64,000 bases of DNA, from NCBI GenBank assembly GCA_000697355.1, contig JNEN01001206.1, positions 396,896 through 460,895 of the forward strand, given 5' to 3'. This document shows positions 21,501 through 32,452 of this stretch, piece by piece. Under the pieces are notes generated by a model. That model was not told where the DNA came from. It did not search any database and worked only from the letters and a program-made list of their open reading frames with translations. The stretch comes from Syncephalastrum monosporum B8922. Its lineage: Eukaryota > Mucoromycota > Mucoromycetes > Mucorales > Syncephalastraceae. The position numbers and the translations under genes are program-made. Within the stretch, counting starts at the first letter, position 1. Each line of letters starts with the position of its first letter.

Positions 21501-22207
21501 ACTGGCAAGGAACAAGAGATAGGTTAGGGCTGCTGTAGGGGGGGGTCACGTTTTGGCTTGGCAGGCGCAGAGCCAAATTAATTACCCTTCGTTGGGGTCA
21601 TCAATGTTCTTCAAACTGATGTATTCTTCATAGTCGAAGCTGCCGTTAAACTCGGGATGGTTGCGGTGGTAGGCGAGCTTGAAGAGCAAAAGATCGACGT
21701 AGTTGCGAATTAAGGTACCGTAGCCGCGTGCGCCGTCTCCCATGACACTACGCGCGCACGTCTCGAGCCAGCCCGTCTCACGAAGGGCATCTTTGATAAC
21801 CTATTAGAAAAACGGGAGCCGTACGTTAGGTCGAGTCAGTCTCGGAAAGCGGCCTCGGGGCGGGAAGCACTTGCGTTAGGATGACCATCCTTGATGATCT
21901 TGTGGACGGTGATGAGAGCCTTGAAGGTCTGAACCTCGTCGGACAGTAGAGGCTGGACTTTAAGAATGTTCCAGACAATAGCGGAGGTACGGTGATCCCA
22001 AGTGTAGACGATGCATTCTGGAGTGATGAACAGTCATAAGCGAGCTTAGTAGAGCGCACAAGGCGATAGAACAGAATAGAATATAGAGAACGGGATATGC
22101 GTACTGCGAACGTGTTTCTGCTTCGGCGCGGTTTCCTCGATGCTGGTAGCTTTCTTGATGCTCTGAGTGAGCTCACTTTCCGCTTTCTCGGCGGAGAGGT
22201 ATGACAT
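18543..22207 (-). CDS. SLA2: Sla2/End4/HIP1R endocytic adaptor
   Basis: Links clathrin-coated endocytic sites to actin. Nine exons on the minus strand: 22207..22105, 22017..21875, 21800..21586, 21501..21317, 21255..20714, 20653..20560, 20509..20268, 20216..19992, 19934..18543, giving 1046 aa (yeast Sla2 is 968). An ANTH lipid-binding domain fills about residues 1-250 (KHVRKCIVYTWDHRTS and FKALITVHKIIKDGHPN are diagnostic). A Pro-rich linker follows, then a Gln/Glu/Arg coiled coil over about 300-650. The talin-like I/LWEQ actin-binding (THATCH) domain is at about 800-1030 with ATAQLVAASRVKS and AAKAVKDAAAELVKQV. The third exon is joined through a GCAAGT donor (a GC-AG intron); a GT four bases on would shift the frame. 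The gene is divergent from the RFC gene across about 1.2 kb. Confidence 0.95.
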
Positions 22208-22633
22208 TGGAGACGAGAATAAGGAAAAGAAAGGAGGAGGGGTATGGAAAAGAGAAACACACTATTATTTGCCCCACTCCAAGTCGTAGCGCAATGGACA
22301 TCTTCCAATTTTGGTATGACCACTGCGGTCCTTCAAAATATTCGATTGCTGCACATCCAAACACCACGCGCTTTCGACCGGCCTCACTCTTGTGCCCTGA
22401 GCACCCATGCTCTCTTTATACCCATCCGCACATCCTTACTTCCAAGCCTCAAAAAGGGACGCTTTATAATAGGATGACTGTACACTGAATAGAGAAAGTG
22501 GGAATATATAATGTTATAATCGGTCATACAATATTTAGTAGGCATTACCGCCATTTCCCGGTTACCACTCAGCAATCACGAATGAAAATCTGCAGCAGAT
22601 ATTCGTGAAATATTTCTGACACGGAGGACGCAT

Positions 22634-22675
22634 ACCACATACCATATACCATATACCATATACCATATACCATCT
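22634..22675. repeat. Tandem repeat, 7-base unit ACCATAT
   Basis: Four perfect copies of ACCATAT at 22641-22668, flanked by one degenerate unit on each side (ACCACAT and ACCATCT). A simple microsatellite in the SLA2/RFC intergenic region. Confidence 0.9.
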
Positions 22676-23092
22676 ACTCTCTCTGACTATTCTGCCACTT
22701 TATCAAAAGGCACACTACTATGGTTATCAGAATAGCGCTTACCTGGATAGCGCAAAAGAGTCTTCATACTTGGGGTCCGGCGGTCCGAAAAGATAGTGCA
22801 CGGTCCGGGATATTCAAAGGTGAGATCCTTCCTGTGTCCTTGTAGACTCATTATCCATAAAAAATGATGTCACCGCTAGAAAGGAATGCGCAAAAGAATG
22901 GCAAAAGCGCCGTGCTGTGCAGATTTCTCTCGTTTGGACAGGCAGAGGATGCCAACTGACCTGTATTTTCACACATTGGGTGCGGATATGCGCAAAGAAG
23001 TCAACAGACATTGCGCTTCGTAGAGTACTATAGTTATTCGTCTTTTTCCGGAGCGCTGTTTACGTTGAGATAGCCTTTGGGCTCCTGGGGTG

Positions 23093-23389
23093 ACGCGTAC
23101 GTACGCAAATACAATGATGACAGTCATATCCTACTTGCACGCGTCCTCCATAAGATGTTTTCCTCGACTCACATTTTCACTTCCTATTTTTACTATTCAT
23201 TCGATTTGTAAGTTAGTTTTCGTAACTCGTCTTTACTCCATCAGACTCGCAGTTGAGAGCGACCTTGCCTTGAGAGATAGTATCAATGCATCTTCAATCT
23301 CTTGAATGGAAGACAAAAATTTGGATGACCCAGTCGCGGTTCTTGAATTTCCCTTTTTCCTGACGCGGTGTGATATTTTCTCGACGCGT
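23093..23389. promoter_or_regulatory. Three ACGCGT (MCB) boxes upstream of the RFC gene
   Basis: ACGCGT occurs at 23093-23098, 23139-23144 and 23384-23389, the last 32 bases before the RFC start codon; a TGACGCGG near 23371 is a near match. ACGCGT is the MluI cell-cycle box bound by MBF in yeasts, where it drives G1/S expression of replication genes. Its clustering before a clamp-loader gene fits that role. This is inferred from motif and context only. Confidence 0.55.
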
Positions 23390-23420
23390 TCATCGCGCTT
23401 CTTCTTTGGACACAACCACA

Positions 23421-24774
23421 ATGAGCAGCAGTTTTTTTGCACCCAAATCAGCAACAGCCGTCCGTAAAGAGGATGCTGCAACCTCGTACGAACGCATTAA
23501 ACCTTGGGTTGAGAAATAGTAAGTCATGTCGTCTATCGGATTGTCTTGTTATAACTCGCGTTCTTGTACACAGTCGACCCAAGAACATGGACGATGTCGC
23601 TTCTCAAGAGCAGGTCGTCAAAGTGCTCAAAAAGGCCCTTCATTCCGAAAATGTATTCTTGCAAGGACTGATACTACTGTAGATATGAGACTCATACCAT
23701 CGTTAGCTTCCTCATTTGCTGTTCTACGGTCCTCCAGGCACCGGTAAAACGTCGACGATCCTGGCACTGGCCAACGAACTCTTTGGCCCCAAATTGTCCA
23801 AATCGCGTGTGCTCGAATTGAATGCCTCAGACGAGCGTGGTATTCAGATCGTACGTGAAAAGATCAAGAACTTTTCCCGCACGACCGTGACCCAGATCGA
23901 CAGCGGTCATCCTTCTCCACCCTACAAAATTGTCATTCTCGATGAAGCCGATTCTATGACCAAGGATGCCCAGTCTGCATTACGTCGTACTATGGAGCAG
24001 TACTCAAAAACTACCCGTTTCTGTCTGATATGTAACTATGTGAGCAGGTAAGCTGGGTCTTCTTTATGTATATTATCTATGTGCTCATTTATGATGATGC
24101 TCATGCAAAAAAACAAAGAATCATTGAACCGATCACATCACGATGTGCCAAGTTTCGCTTCAAGTCGCTTCCCGTTGACGATCTGACGAAACGTATCGAT
24201 TACATCTGTGAGCTTGAAAAAGTCCAACTGGCTTCAGGTGTAAGTGTTTTCGCTCAATTAATTCCCCTCCCCTCTCGCTGACACAAGTGCTATGTAGACT
24301 ATGGAAACCCTGATCCGCGCATCAGGCGGTGATCTGCGGAAAGCTATTACCTTCATACAAACCTCATCCACACTGCATCAAAACGAGGCGATCACCTCCA
24401 AGACGATCCAGGAACTGGCCGGTGTACGTTATCAGTGAAACTTATAATCAAATATTCAAAGATATTGACCCTCTCCTTGACAGTTTATCCCCGAAGAGAT
24501 TTTCGACGGGTTCGCGCAATCCTGGGAAAAGCAATCCTACAAGTCGATGCTAGAGGCTTCTCAGGATTTGATGAATCAAGGCTTCTCCGGTGAAACGATT
24601 CTGTCCCAAGTCCACGACCGCATTGTCAAAGATGACAGCATCACCACTCTCCAGAAAGCCAAGATCTCACAACTTCTGGGCACAGCCGATATCAACCTCG
24701 TCCACGGTTCGGATGAGCACCTTCAAGTACTAAATGTGCTGATGGGTATCTCATCTATTCTCGCCGAGAAATGA
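23421..24774 (+). CDS. RFC2: Replication factor C subunit (yeast Rfc2 / human RFC4 type)
   Basis: AAA+ subunit of the clamp loader that opens and places PCNA on primed DNA. Six exons: 23421..23518, 23574..23652, 23707..24047, 24119..24239, 24298..24423, 24484..24774, giving 351 aa, the expected size. Motifs: [17 protein letters not shown] box II, Walker [11 protein letters not shown] at residues 67-76, [12 protein letters not shown], Walker [29 protein letters not shown] sensor 1, and the SRC arginine-finger motif TSRCAKFRF. The linker [12 protein letters not shown] and C-terminal collar are closest to human RFC4 and yeast Rfc2 among the small subunits. Three MCB boxes lie upstream. Converges with the mitochondrial threonyl-tRNA synthetase, 150 bases between stops. 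Confidence 0.95.
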
Positions 24775-24924
24775 ACATAATGCAAATATCAAGATACAAA
24801 AAGATACACTCATAAAAAGACAGCATATTATTCAGACAACCCAGCTATGGTCTCTATGTGAAGGAGATGATGTGTGTATTGATTTGTATATATATGTACA
24901 GAAGGAGCAATCAACCGGTATGCA

Positions 24925-26401
24925 TTACTCCAGCTTAGCGATATTTTCGGCAAACAGAGCACGGACGGCGTCGAGAGACATGTCGCCCAGGATCTTGCCC
25001 TGGCGGGTGCGCACGTTCACCGTCCCTGCATCCATTTCCTTTTGGCCGACGACAAAAATGTAGTTGTACCGCTGCAGCTGAGCTTGGCGGATGAGCTTGT
25101 TGAGGCGATCGCGGGACGAGGCCGCGGCGTCGATATAGTACTGGGCTTCGGAGCTACCTGCTTCGGACGATCCAAGGGCCAGCTTCTTGGCCACGTCGGA
25201 CGCATAGTCGGCAAACTGAGTAGCCACAGGGATGACAATGCCCTGACGCGGACTGAGCCAGAAAGGCCACTTGCCCTCCGTGTGCTCAATCAGGATAGCC
25301 ATCATACGCTCGATCGAGCCGAGGATAGCGCGGTGAACGATGACAGGCGGGCGCCAGGTATCGTTCTCGTCGACGTACTTGAGGCCGAAGCGCTGGGGCA
25401 GCTGAAAATCGAGCTGGATGGTAGCGGTTTGGTGGGACTTCATGCTCGAGTCTTTCACCATAATATCGATTTTGGGGCCGTAGAACGCACCATCACCCTC
25501 CTTGAGCGACCAAGGACGACCGGTCGCATTCAGCGCTTCCGCGAGCGAACTCTCGGCATGATTCCACTCGTCGATGCTGCCAATGTAGTTGGACTCGGGG
25601 CGGGTGGACAGGGTCAGTTCATAGTGTGGGAACTGCAAGGCCTTGTAGACGCGGTCGACAAAGGAGAGGCAGGATTTGATCTCGTCTGCGATCTGGTCGT
25701 CCGTGCAAAAGATGTGAGCGTCGTCCTGATGGAAACGGCGGACACGCGTCAGACCCGACAGGGCGCCCGAAGCTTCATTGCGGTGGAGCGGCGAAAAGTC
25801 AGCCAGGCGGATGGGCAGGTCGCGGTAAGACTTGGGGGTGCTGTCAAAAATCAAGCAGTGACCAGGGCAGTTCATGGGCTTCAGGCCGTAGACGCCTTCG
25901 TCTGTCTGCTCCTTGTGGCCGCTGTGCACCATGAACATATCCTCCTGGTAGTTTTGCCAGTGGCCACTCGTCTCCCACAAGTCTTTCTTGTAGATAATTG
26001 GCGTCATCACCTCGTCATAGCCGTAGTGAGCATAAGCATCCCGCAGAAAGTCCTGGAGCCGACGGACGATACGGGTGCCGTGCGGAAGCATGAAAACCGA
26101 CCCTGGACTCGTCGGGTGCACCATAAAGAGGTTCTGTGCCTTGCCAATTGATCGATGATCCAGTTCACTTAGAGGTGAAGCTGCAGGCTTGTTAGCCCGT
26201 GTTAATCACATGGGTCTCTCCATCGGTCTCACCTTGATTCGGATCCTGATTACTGCACAGAGTGGATCGGGTGACATGAAAGCAACGAGAAGCTAGGTAG
26301 ATTGTTAATTATACAGTTCAGTGCGGAATTAGGATACTCGTACGAGCAAGAAAGAGGGGCTGTCTCAGGGGAAGAGACCGTAGCAGCCGTCGTGCCAACA
26401 T
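24925..26401 (-). CDS. MST1: Mitochondrial threonyl-tRNA synthetase
   Basis: Charges mitochondrial tRNA-Thr. Three exons on the minus strand: 26401..26338, 26292..26233, 26180..24925, giving 459 aa, almost the length of yeast Mst1. The first 45 residues form a mitochondrial presequence (MLARRLLRSLPLRQPLFLAR, rich in Arg and Leu, no acids). The mature part starts LDHRSIGKAQNLF, a ThrRS hallmark. The class II catalytic core shows LKPMNCPGHC with the zinc-binding Cys, motif 2 at TRVRRFHQDDAHIF, motif 3 near HRAILGSIERMM, and an anticodon-binding domain from about residue 340. The TGS and editing domains of the cytosolic enzyme are missing, as expected for the mitochondrial form. The ATG at 26123 lies inside the core and is not the start. 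Confidence 0.95.
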
Positions 26402-27288
26402 ATTTGAGACAGGTACCGCTTCCGAATTTTTGTTGTCAAAGATGGCTAAATACCCATCATTTGACAACTCCGCCAGAAGGTGTGAACCAGCCCATCAACA
26501 CTTTGGCTTTGCTTTACATAGATGCCTCTTTACACAGGTACTCTATTAAAGGATTGTGGTCTAGTAATCCGTAAAAGACACACTCTTCCTTGATTTAACT
26601 TGGCGTGAGCTGAAGAGACAGCTCTACATTGTCCCTCAGTCAATTGTCTATACAAGTATGTCACTTTAGCATGCATGCACACAAATGTATATATGTATCT
26701 ACAAGGAGATAATGCGTTGTGAAATCTGGCGGGTTCCTGGTCACCATCACGCTTGGGATAGAATAAAGGTTCGCTGGTGCTGAACAGACGGAGCAACGCG
26801 CGGATGCAGCAAGCCATTGAAATGCTGATATTAAGGTTAAGGATAGACACATGCATCGTATCAGTTTTATAACAATGTAAGATAAAACAAAAAGGGGAAA
26901 GGGGAACACTTAACACGTTGGCATCATCCCTCACTGTCTGGCGCAAAAACATTCATCCGATGATGTCACTGTCCTGTGCTTGAATGTGTCTGTCGTGGCC
27001 TTCACGTCGCTCTTCCCAACTCCTTTTCTAGTACACACGCTTACCACACACGCTTACCGAATAACAGCAACCCACAGCTATTCCTTATTTCTCCTCTCTT
27101 CTCTACGGACAACTTGTGCTACTCGTCCGTTAACAACTCATATACGCGACATCTTTGTCACATCCCTTACAACTTTTACATCTTTTGCACAGCTCACCCA
27201 CGCTTTCATACACACTCACGCTCTCTCTTTTCCCCGGATCGTTCTGGATCAACGCTTTTTCTCTCTTCTTCCCTTCTAATTCACTACC
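26402..27288. other. Divergent upstream region of MST1 and DHH1
   Basis: No supported gene. The right third (about 27000-27288) is strongly pyrimidine-rich with repeated TCTCTTC blocks and keeps two frames open by composition only; it is best read as the DHH1 promoter and 5' leader. Confidence 0.6.
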
Positions 27289-29001
27289 ATGTCTGCATCA
27301 GCAATAACCAGCCAATCTTTTAGGTATGCGTGGCTCTTTTTTTGGGCTAAACACTTACTTTAGCGGGCATGGTCTCATGTTGTCATATGTATTCTAGCCA
27401 CGACGATGAGGAGTGGAAAGCCAACTTGAAACTCCCTAAAAAAGATGCACGCCCGCAAACTGAGGTCCGTGTTGAAACCCAACAATCGCTACGATATCAT
27501 TAAGATTGACTTGCTTTTCTTCCTGCAGGATGTCACACAAACGAAAGGCAATGAATTCGAAGACTACTTTTTAAAACGAGAGCTTTTGATGGGCATCTTC
27601 GAAGCTGGATTCGAACGGCCGTCCCCCATTCAAGAAGAAGCCATCCCTATTGCACTGACGGGCCGTGATATCCTCGCACGCGCAAAAAACGGCACAGGCA
27701 AGACAGCCGCCTTTGTCATCCCGACTCTGGAGAAGATCCAGACCAAGAAGAACCACATCCAAGCCCTGATCTTGGTCCCCACTCGTGAGCTGGCCCTCCA
27801 AACCTCCCAGGTCTGCAAAAACCTCGGCAAACATCTCGATATAAAGGTCATGGTCACCACCGGTGGTACGACCCTCAAGGACGACATTATCCGTCTGAGT
27901 GAGCCTGTGCACGTCGTGGTTGGCACTCCAGGTCGTATCCTGGACCTGGCTTCCAAAGGCGTCGCTGACTTTAGCGAGGCATCTACCTTTGTGATGGACG
28001 AAGCTGACAAGCTGCTCTCGCCCGAATTCACGCCCGTCATCGAACGCCTCATCGAATGCTTCCCTGAAAAGCGCCAGATCATGCTGTTTTCCGCTACATT
28101 TCCCATTGTTGTGCGTGACTTTCGGGGGAAGCATCTCGTGCGTCCCTATGAGATCAACCTCATGGACGAACTTACCTTGCGTGGTGTCACCCAGTACTAT
28201 GCCTATGTCGAGGAAAAGCAGAAGGTCCACTGCCTTAACACCCTGTTCTCCAAGCTCCAGATCAACCAATCCATCATCTTTTGCAACTCCACTAACCGTG
28301 TCGAACTCCTCGCTAAAAAAATCACAGAGCTCGGCTATTCATGCTTTTACTCGCATGCACGCATGCTGCAGGACCACCGCAACCGTGTCTTCCATGACTT
28401 TAGACAAGGTGTTTGCCGCAACCTCGTCTGCTCAGGTAAAAGTATACATGGAATGGATAGGGTGTTCAGTCATATCTCACACCCTAGTGACTTTTTCTTA
28501 GATTTATTGACCCGTGGTATCGATATCCAAGCCGTCAACGTTGTGATCAACTTTGACTTCCCCAAAAACGCTGAAACCTACCTGCATCGCATTGGTCGCT
28601 CCGGTCGCTACGGTCATTTTGGTCTTGCTATTAACCTTATTACCTATGAGGACCGCTTCAATCTCTACAAAATTGAACGCGAGCTCGGCACCGAGATTAC
28701 ACCGATCCCACCCGTCATTGACAAACGCCTCTATGTTGCACCCAATGCTCTCGATGACACTACTGATCCCCGCAAAGCCAATATGCTCCCACCCAACGGT
28801 AGCGCCCCTTCTGCGCAGTCCAGACCGCCACTGCAACAGCAGCAACAGCAGCAATATCAGTATAGACAGGGCCCACAGCAGCAGAATGGACGGTCGCACA
28901 GAAGCAACAATGGTCGGTCGCGAGGCAACGGTAGCAATTACCGGGGAAGACGGAACAACAATAACAACAACGGCAACAACAATCCAAGACCAGTCTTCTA
29001 G
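27289..29001 (+). CDS. DHH1: DEAD-box RNA helicase Dhh1/DDX6
   Basis: Cytoplasmic helicase that represses translation and activates decapping; a core P-body protein. Four exons: 27289..27323, 27398..27464, 27529..28435, 28502..29001, giving 502 aa. Motifs in order: Q motif [17 protein letters not shown] (about 61-77), AKNGTGKT (86-93), [59 protein letters not shown] and HRIGRSGR. The SATFP form and the [18 protein letters not shown] block are characteristic of Dhh1/DDX6. The C-terminal 80 residues are a low-complexity Gln/Asn/Arg/Gly tail (CAG and AAC triplet runs) like those that drive P-body condensation. The fourth exon restores DLLTRG through a split Asp codon. Confidence 0.97.
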
Positions 29002-30064
29002 CCCCTGGTGACCTTATTCATCTCATCCACCTTTCTTTGATTTTCTTTTTTTTTTATTTTCTCCTCTCTTTTTCTCATTATTCTTTACCTTCTCCTCTTT
29101 TCTTTTTCCCATTCTCTTCCTCCCTTTCTAGCACCTGTATATATATTGAATGGCATCGAATGCCTTTCTTTACATTCCTTCTATCTTACCCCTCCTCTTT
29201 CCATCAAAATCTCTAATCACCGCCAATCCTGCCCTTCCCTACCTTTCCTCTCCATGACATGCACGACTTGACGACGAAGAAGACGACGATGCTGGTGACG
29301 ACGAAGCGACGACGAAGCGACGCCAACTGTATCTTTGATAGATAGTTCATCTGTGTGGGTTTTTTTTATTTTTTTTTATTCGGGAGTTTTTCTTGGGCTA
29401 AGGAACTATCATATGGTTTCGCGGCCTTTTTTTTTTCTTCCTTGTATTCTTTTCATCTTTTTTGTACTTTTTTTTTCCCACATAGAGAACATCTATCCTA
29501 ATACAAGTTCAATAGCCTGCAGAGGGGCGTCACTATAATACTTAGAATTTTTTGGAACACCAGTGTGAGTAAGTGGGCATATTTATGTGTCAGCTTACGT
29601 AGCGAGCGATCTATTATAGTTGCTGGATGCGTATTCGGATGACGCAGCTTCTTGGCACATACCTGCTTGGATATGCACCGTGCGTGGAAATGGTTCTGGG
29701 CAATGAGCTCCAGTATACTGTAATATTGTGTGCCTTATCAGTCGCTACTTGCTTAAATCACTGTACTCTCCAAAGTTGCCTGTTGCATAAATGATGCAAA
29801 TCTATGTTGTGAAATTGTCATATATTCATACGCTCTAGAGATTGTTTATAAGATAACGCATCACAGTGCCATAGTGAATTGTAGACTATCTCTTTGTCTT
29901 TTTACTAAATAGTCATGTCTACTTCTACTACGTTATCTTGCTACTTCTTTGATACAGGAAACATCCTAAATGACGAGACTCTTAGAAATGAGATAGAACG
30001 CTCCTTTTAAACGCCGCGTGAAGAAACCGTAACAGTCTGGAAACGACCACAATTAGGGAACGAC
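29002..30064. other. DHH1 3' flank and upstream region of HemW-like gene
   Basis: About 1 kb with no supported gene. Very T/C-rich to about 29260, then a GACGAAGA/GACGACGAAGC triplet-like repeat at about 29268-29320, then further T runs. The second half (29550-30064) is unremarkable AT-rich sequence. Confidence 0.6.
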
Positions 30065-31891
30065 ATGTTTCGCTCACGTCCCGCCAGTTTAATACGGAGC
30101 AAAGGAATTCGACGAAGTTTCAGTACGGACAGATATTCTGTGTATGTGCATTGGCCGTACTGCGAAAGGTGAGCTCGTGATATACATGGACCGGTCACTT
30201 GCTGATTGCGATCATGTTAGCAAATGCACGTACTGCAACTTCAACAAATATGTAAACCCATCACAACCACCAATCGACCGATTGACACAAGCTATGGTGC
30301 GTGAGCTATCCTTTTATCTGGAGCAGCCACGCTTCGGTCTTAAAAAGAAGCAAGTGACGTCTGTTTACTTTGGCGGCGGAACACCAAGTAAAAAAAAAAA
30401 GACAATGCATGATGTATTGAACCTTAATTATTTTGTTGGCATCTGATACAATAGGCCTAGCCAGCGTAAGCAGAGAGTCTACATCGGAAAAGAATGCAGA
30501 CATACAGCTTATTTTTCCATATGGCAGCCTACGACTGTATCTTCTCTGCTGAAACGCTTGGAACCTTATATGAGCGACGGTGCCGAAGTAACACTCGAGG
30601 TATTTTCATTGATAAAATCCATGTAACAGCGCAGGTACTCAGTATCTCGGTCTTTCGTACCTTAGGCCAACCCAACGGTAAGCAAAGAGACGATCCGATG
30701 AAGCTCAGACGCTCACTATATCCAAAGTCTGCAGAGGCGGACCATCTCGAAGCCTTTCGCGCTGCGGGTGTCAATCGCTTGTCATTGGGCATTCAAGCTT
30801 TGGACGACACTGTCCTCGGCGTTTTAGGCCGAGACCATTCTGCAAGGGACGCATTGCGCACACTTGAAAAAGCCCAAAAGCTGTTTCATCAGGTCACTTT
30901 TGATTTGATATTTGCTCGCCCTGGTCAAAGATTATCAGACTGGCGAAAAGAGCTCAAGGTTTGTTGTTTGGACTCTTCTATTCTTTGACCGAACTCAACC
31001 CCGCCCCTGCATGAAGGAAGCACTGGCACTCGCGGGAAATCACTTGTCCATGTACCAGCTCACGTTTGAGCGAGGCACCCCGTAAGTGACGGTACCTGTC
31101 GAGAGGAGGATCAAGTCGCTCAACAAGTACATAGACTCTTCAAGGCTTTGAAGAAGAAGCAACTGGCGCCAGTCCCTGATATGGATGAGGCAGCCGATAT
31201 GTATGACGAGGCGGTGAATCAAGCGCGAGAGCACGGTTTCCTGCATTATGAGGTATCCAATTATGCACGCTCCCGGGACGCAATGGGGAGGCACAATTTT
31301 TCATATTGGCTAGGCCAAGACTACCTTGGAATTGGGCCAGGAGCCCATGGACGCCTCACGACTGTAAAAGGCGAACGATTGCGTACTTTTGGGGTATATG
31401 TCCCTCTGTTTGGTTCTGTGTCATTTCTCTGTGGCTTGACGCTTGTACCTATACTTGTAGGAATTCCATCCCGACAGGTACATGGCGCTATGTGAATCCG
31501 AGGGTGAAGGGTAAAGTACATGCATAGTTAAAGCGTTCAAACCATTCACAGAACTTGGCGTTTGGTACGCTTTAGGATTCGAAAATGGATTCCTCTGGAG
31601 CCAGAAGAGATGCTCAGGGAACTTATCGTATTTGGTATGCGGACACGCGCAGGTGTATCTCGACCTGGCTTCGAGTGCATGACGGGCCGGTCCCTGGACA
31701 GTCTTTTGGATCAGGACGCGCTCCAGCTGTACAAAGATCATGGGTTCCTAGTCGACGACGATCAAGGACATACGTATCTGCCAGCTGGACTTGAACGCGA
31801 CGAGAGCGATTGGTACGGTCTACGCCCGACCGAAGCCGGACTAGCACGCATGGACTCTTTAATACCTAACTTGATACGACACGACTGTTAA
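30065..31891 (+). CDS. HemW/RSAD1-like radical SAM protein, probably mitochondrial
   Basis: Related to oxygen-independent coproporphyrinogen oxidase, but HemW/RSAD1 proteins are thought to act as heme chaperones. Ten exons: 30065..30168, 30221..30387, 30455..30465, 30528..30599, 30666..30677, 30728..30958, 31017..31081, 31135..31393, 31461..31510, 31552..31891, giving 436 aa (human RSAD1 is 442). The 4Fe-4S motif CX3CX2C is Cys33, Cys37 and Cys40 ([14 protein letters not shown]), split by an intron. [44 protein letters not shown] and YEVSNYAR are family blocks. The N-terminal 23 residues are basic and Ser-rich, like a mitochondrial presequence. Two micro-exons of 11 and 12 bases are needed to build TPSLAS and EANPT. 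The join before exon 10 is the least certain. Confidence 0.9.
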
Positions 31892-32452
31892 AAAAATAGA
31901 CTTCCATGCAATAGTATATACATCGTGTAGTAAAGTTTGTGGTTGCTGCAGTTTATAATTTTTCCCACGGCAAACACTGTAATAAAATAAAAAAGAAAAA
32001 TATCTCAACGTCACTTTCGGGTTGGATCATTTACAAAGCGAAGCATTAGGGCCAATCAAGTTCCGCGGCTAAACGCTTTAACGCCCGCTACTAACTTTTG
32101 CCGGATGAGCTATTACTGCTGTACTGCTTGGGAGAATGTAAACATTTACACACGTGGCAGTTCTTAAAATCCTAGAAGAAATATAAAAGGTAATTCGAAT
32201 GAAGAACGGGATGCAGGTACGGTGGGAGTTTTATAGATCAAAAGCGGGTCATGCCGGGAAAGCAGGACGTATTAAGCGTTTGTCAAGGAGTGTCTGAGTC
32301 AAAAAAATTTTGTTTTTTCTGGTAGGTTCCTTTTAGATGGAAAATAGGTGGTCCGCTTAGCCACCCGACTGCGGACTGCGCGTGAAATTATCCAGGGCTG
32401 CCAGCTCCACATTTCTCCCCTCTTCCTTGTTTTTACTTTTTCTCAAAAAACA
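31892..32452. other. Upstream region of mitochondrial Hsp70
   Basis: 561 bases without coding signal. A GAAGAACGG..GCAG region and T-rich stretch near 32300 precede the gene; I found no convincing triple heat-shock element (nGAAn repeats in alternating orientation). Confidence 0.5.

Larger units (their letters stand above)
22208..23420. other. Divergent upstream region of SLA2 and RFC
   Basis: 1.2 kb without a supported gene. Holds a 7-base tandem repeat at 22634-22675 and three ACGCGT boxes on the RFC side, both listed separately. It must contain the promoters of both flanking genes. Confidence 0.6.

Noticed and set aside
25042..26151. 369-codon frame antisense to mitochondrial ThrRS
   Set aside because: Shadow of a strongly conserved synthetase reading frame.
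26976..27323. 115- and 99-codon frames upstream of DHH1
   Set aside because: Pyrimidine-rich leader sequence keeps frames open; no protein features.
29268..29320. Acidic DDEEDDD-type frame after DHH1
   Set aside because: Simple GAC/GAA triplet repeat in the 3' flank; no start codon in a sensible position.
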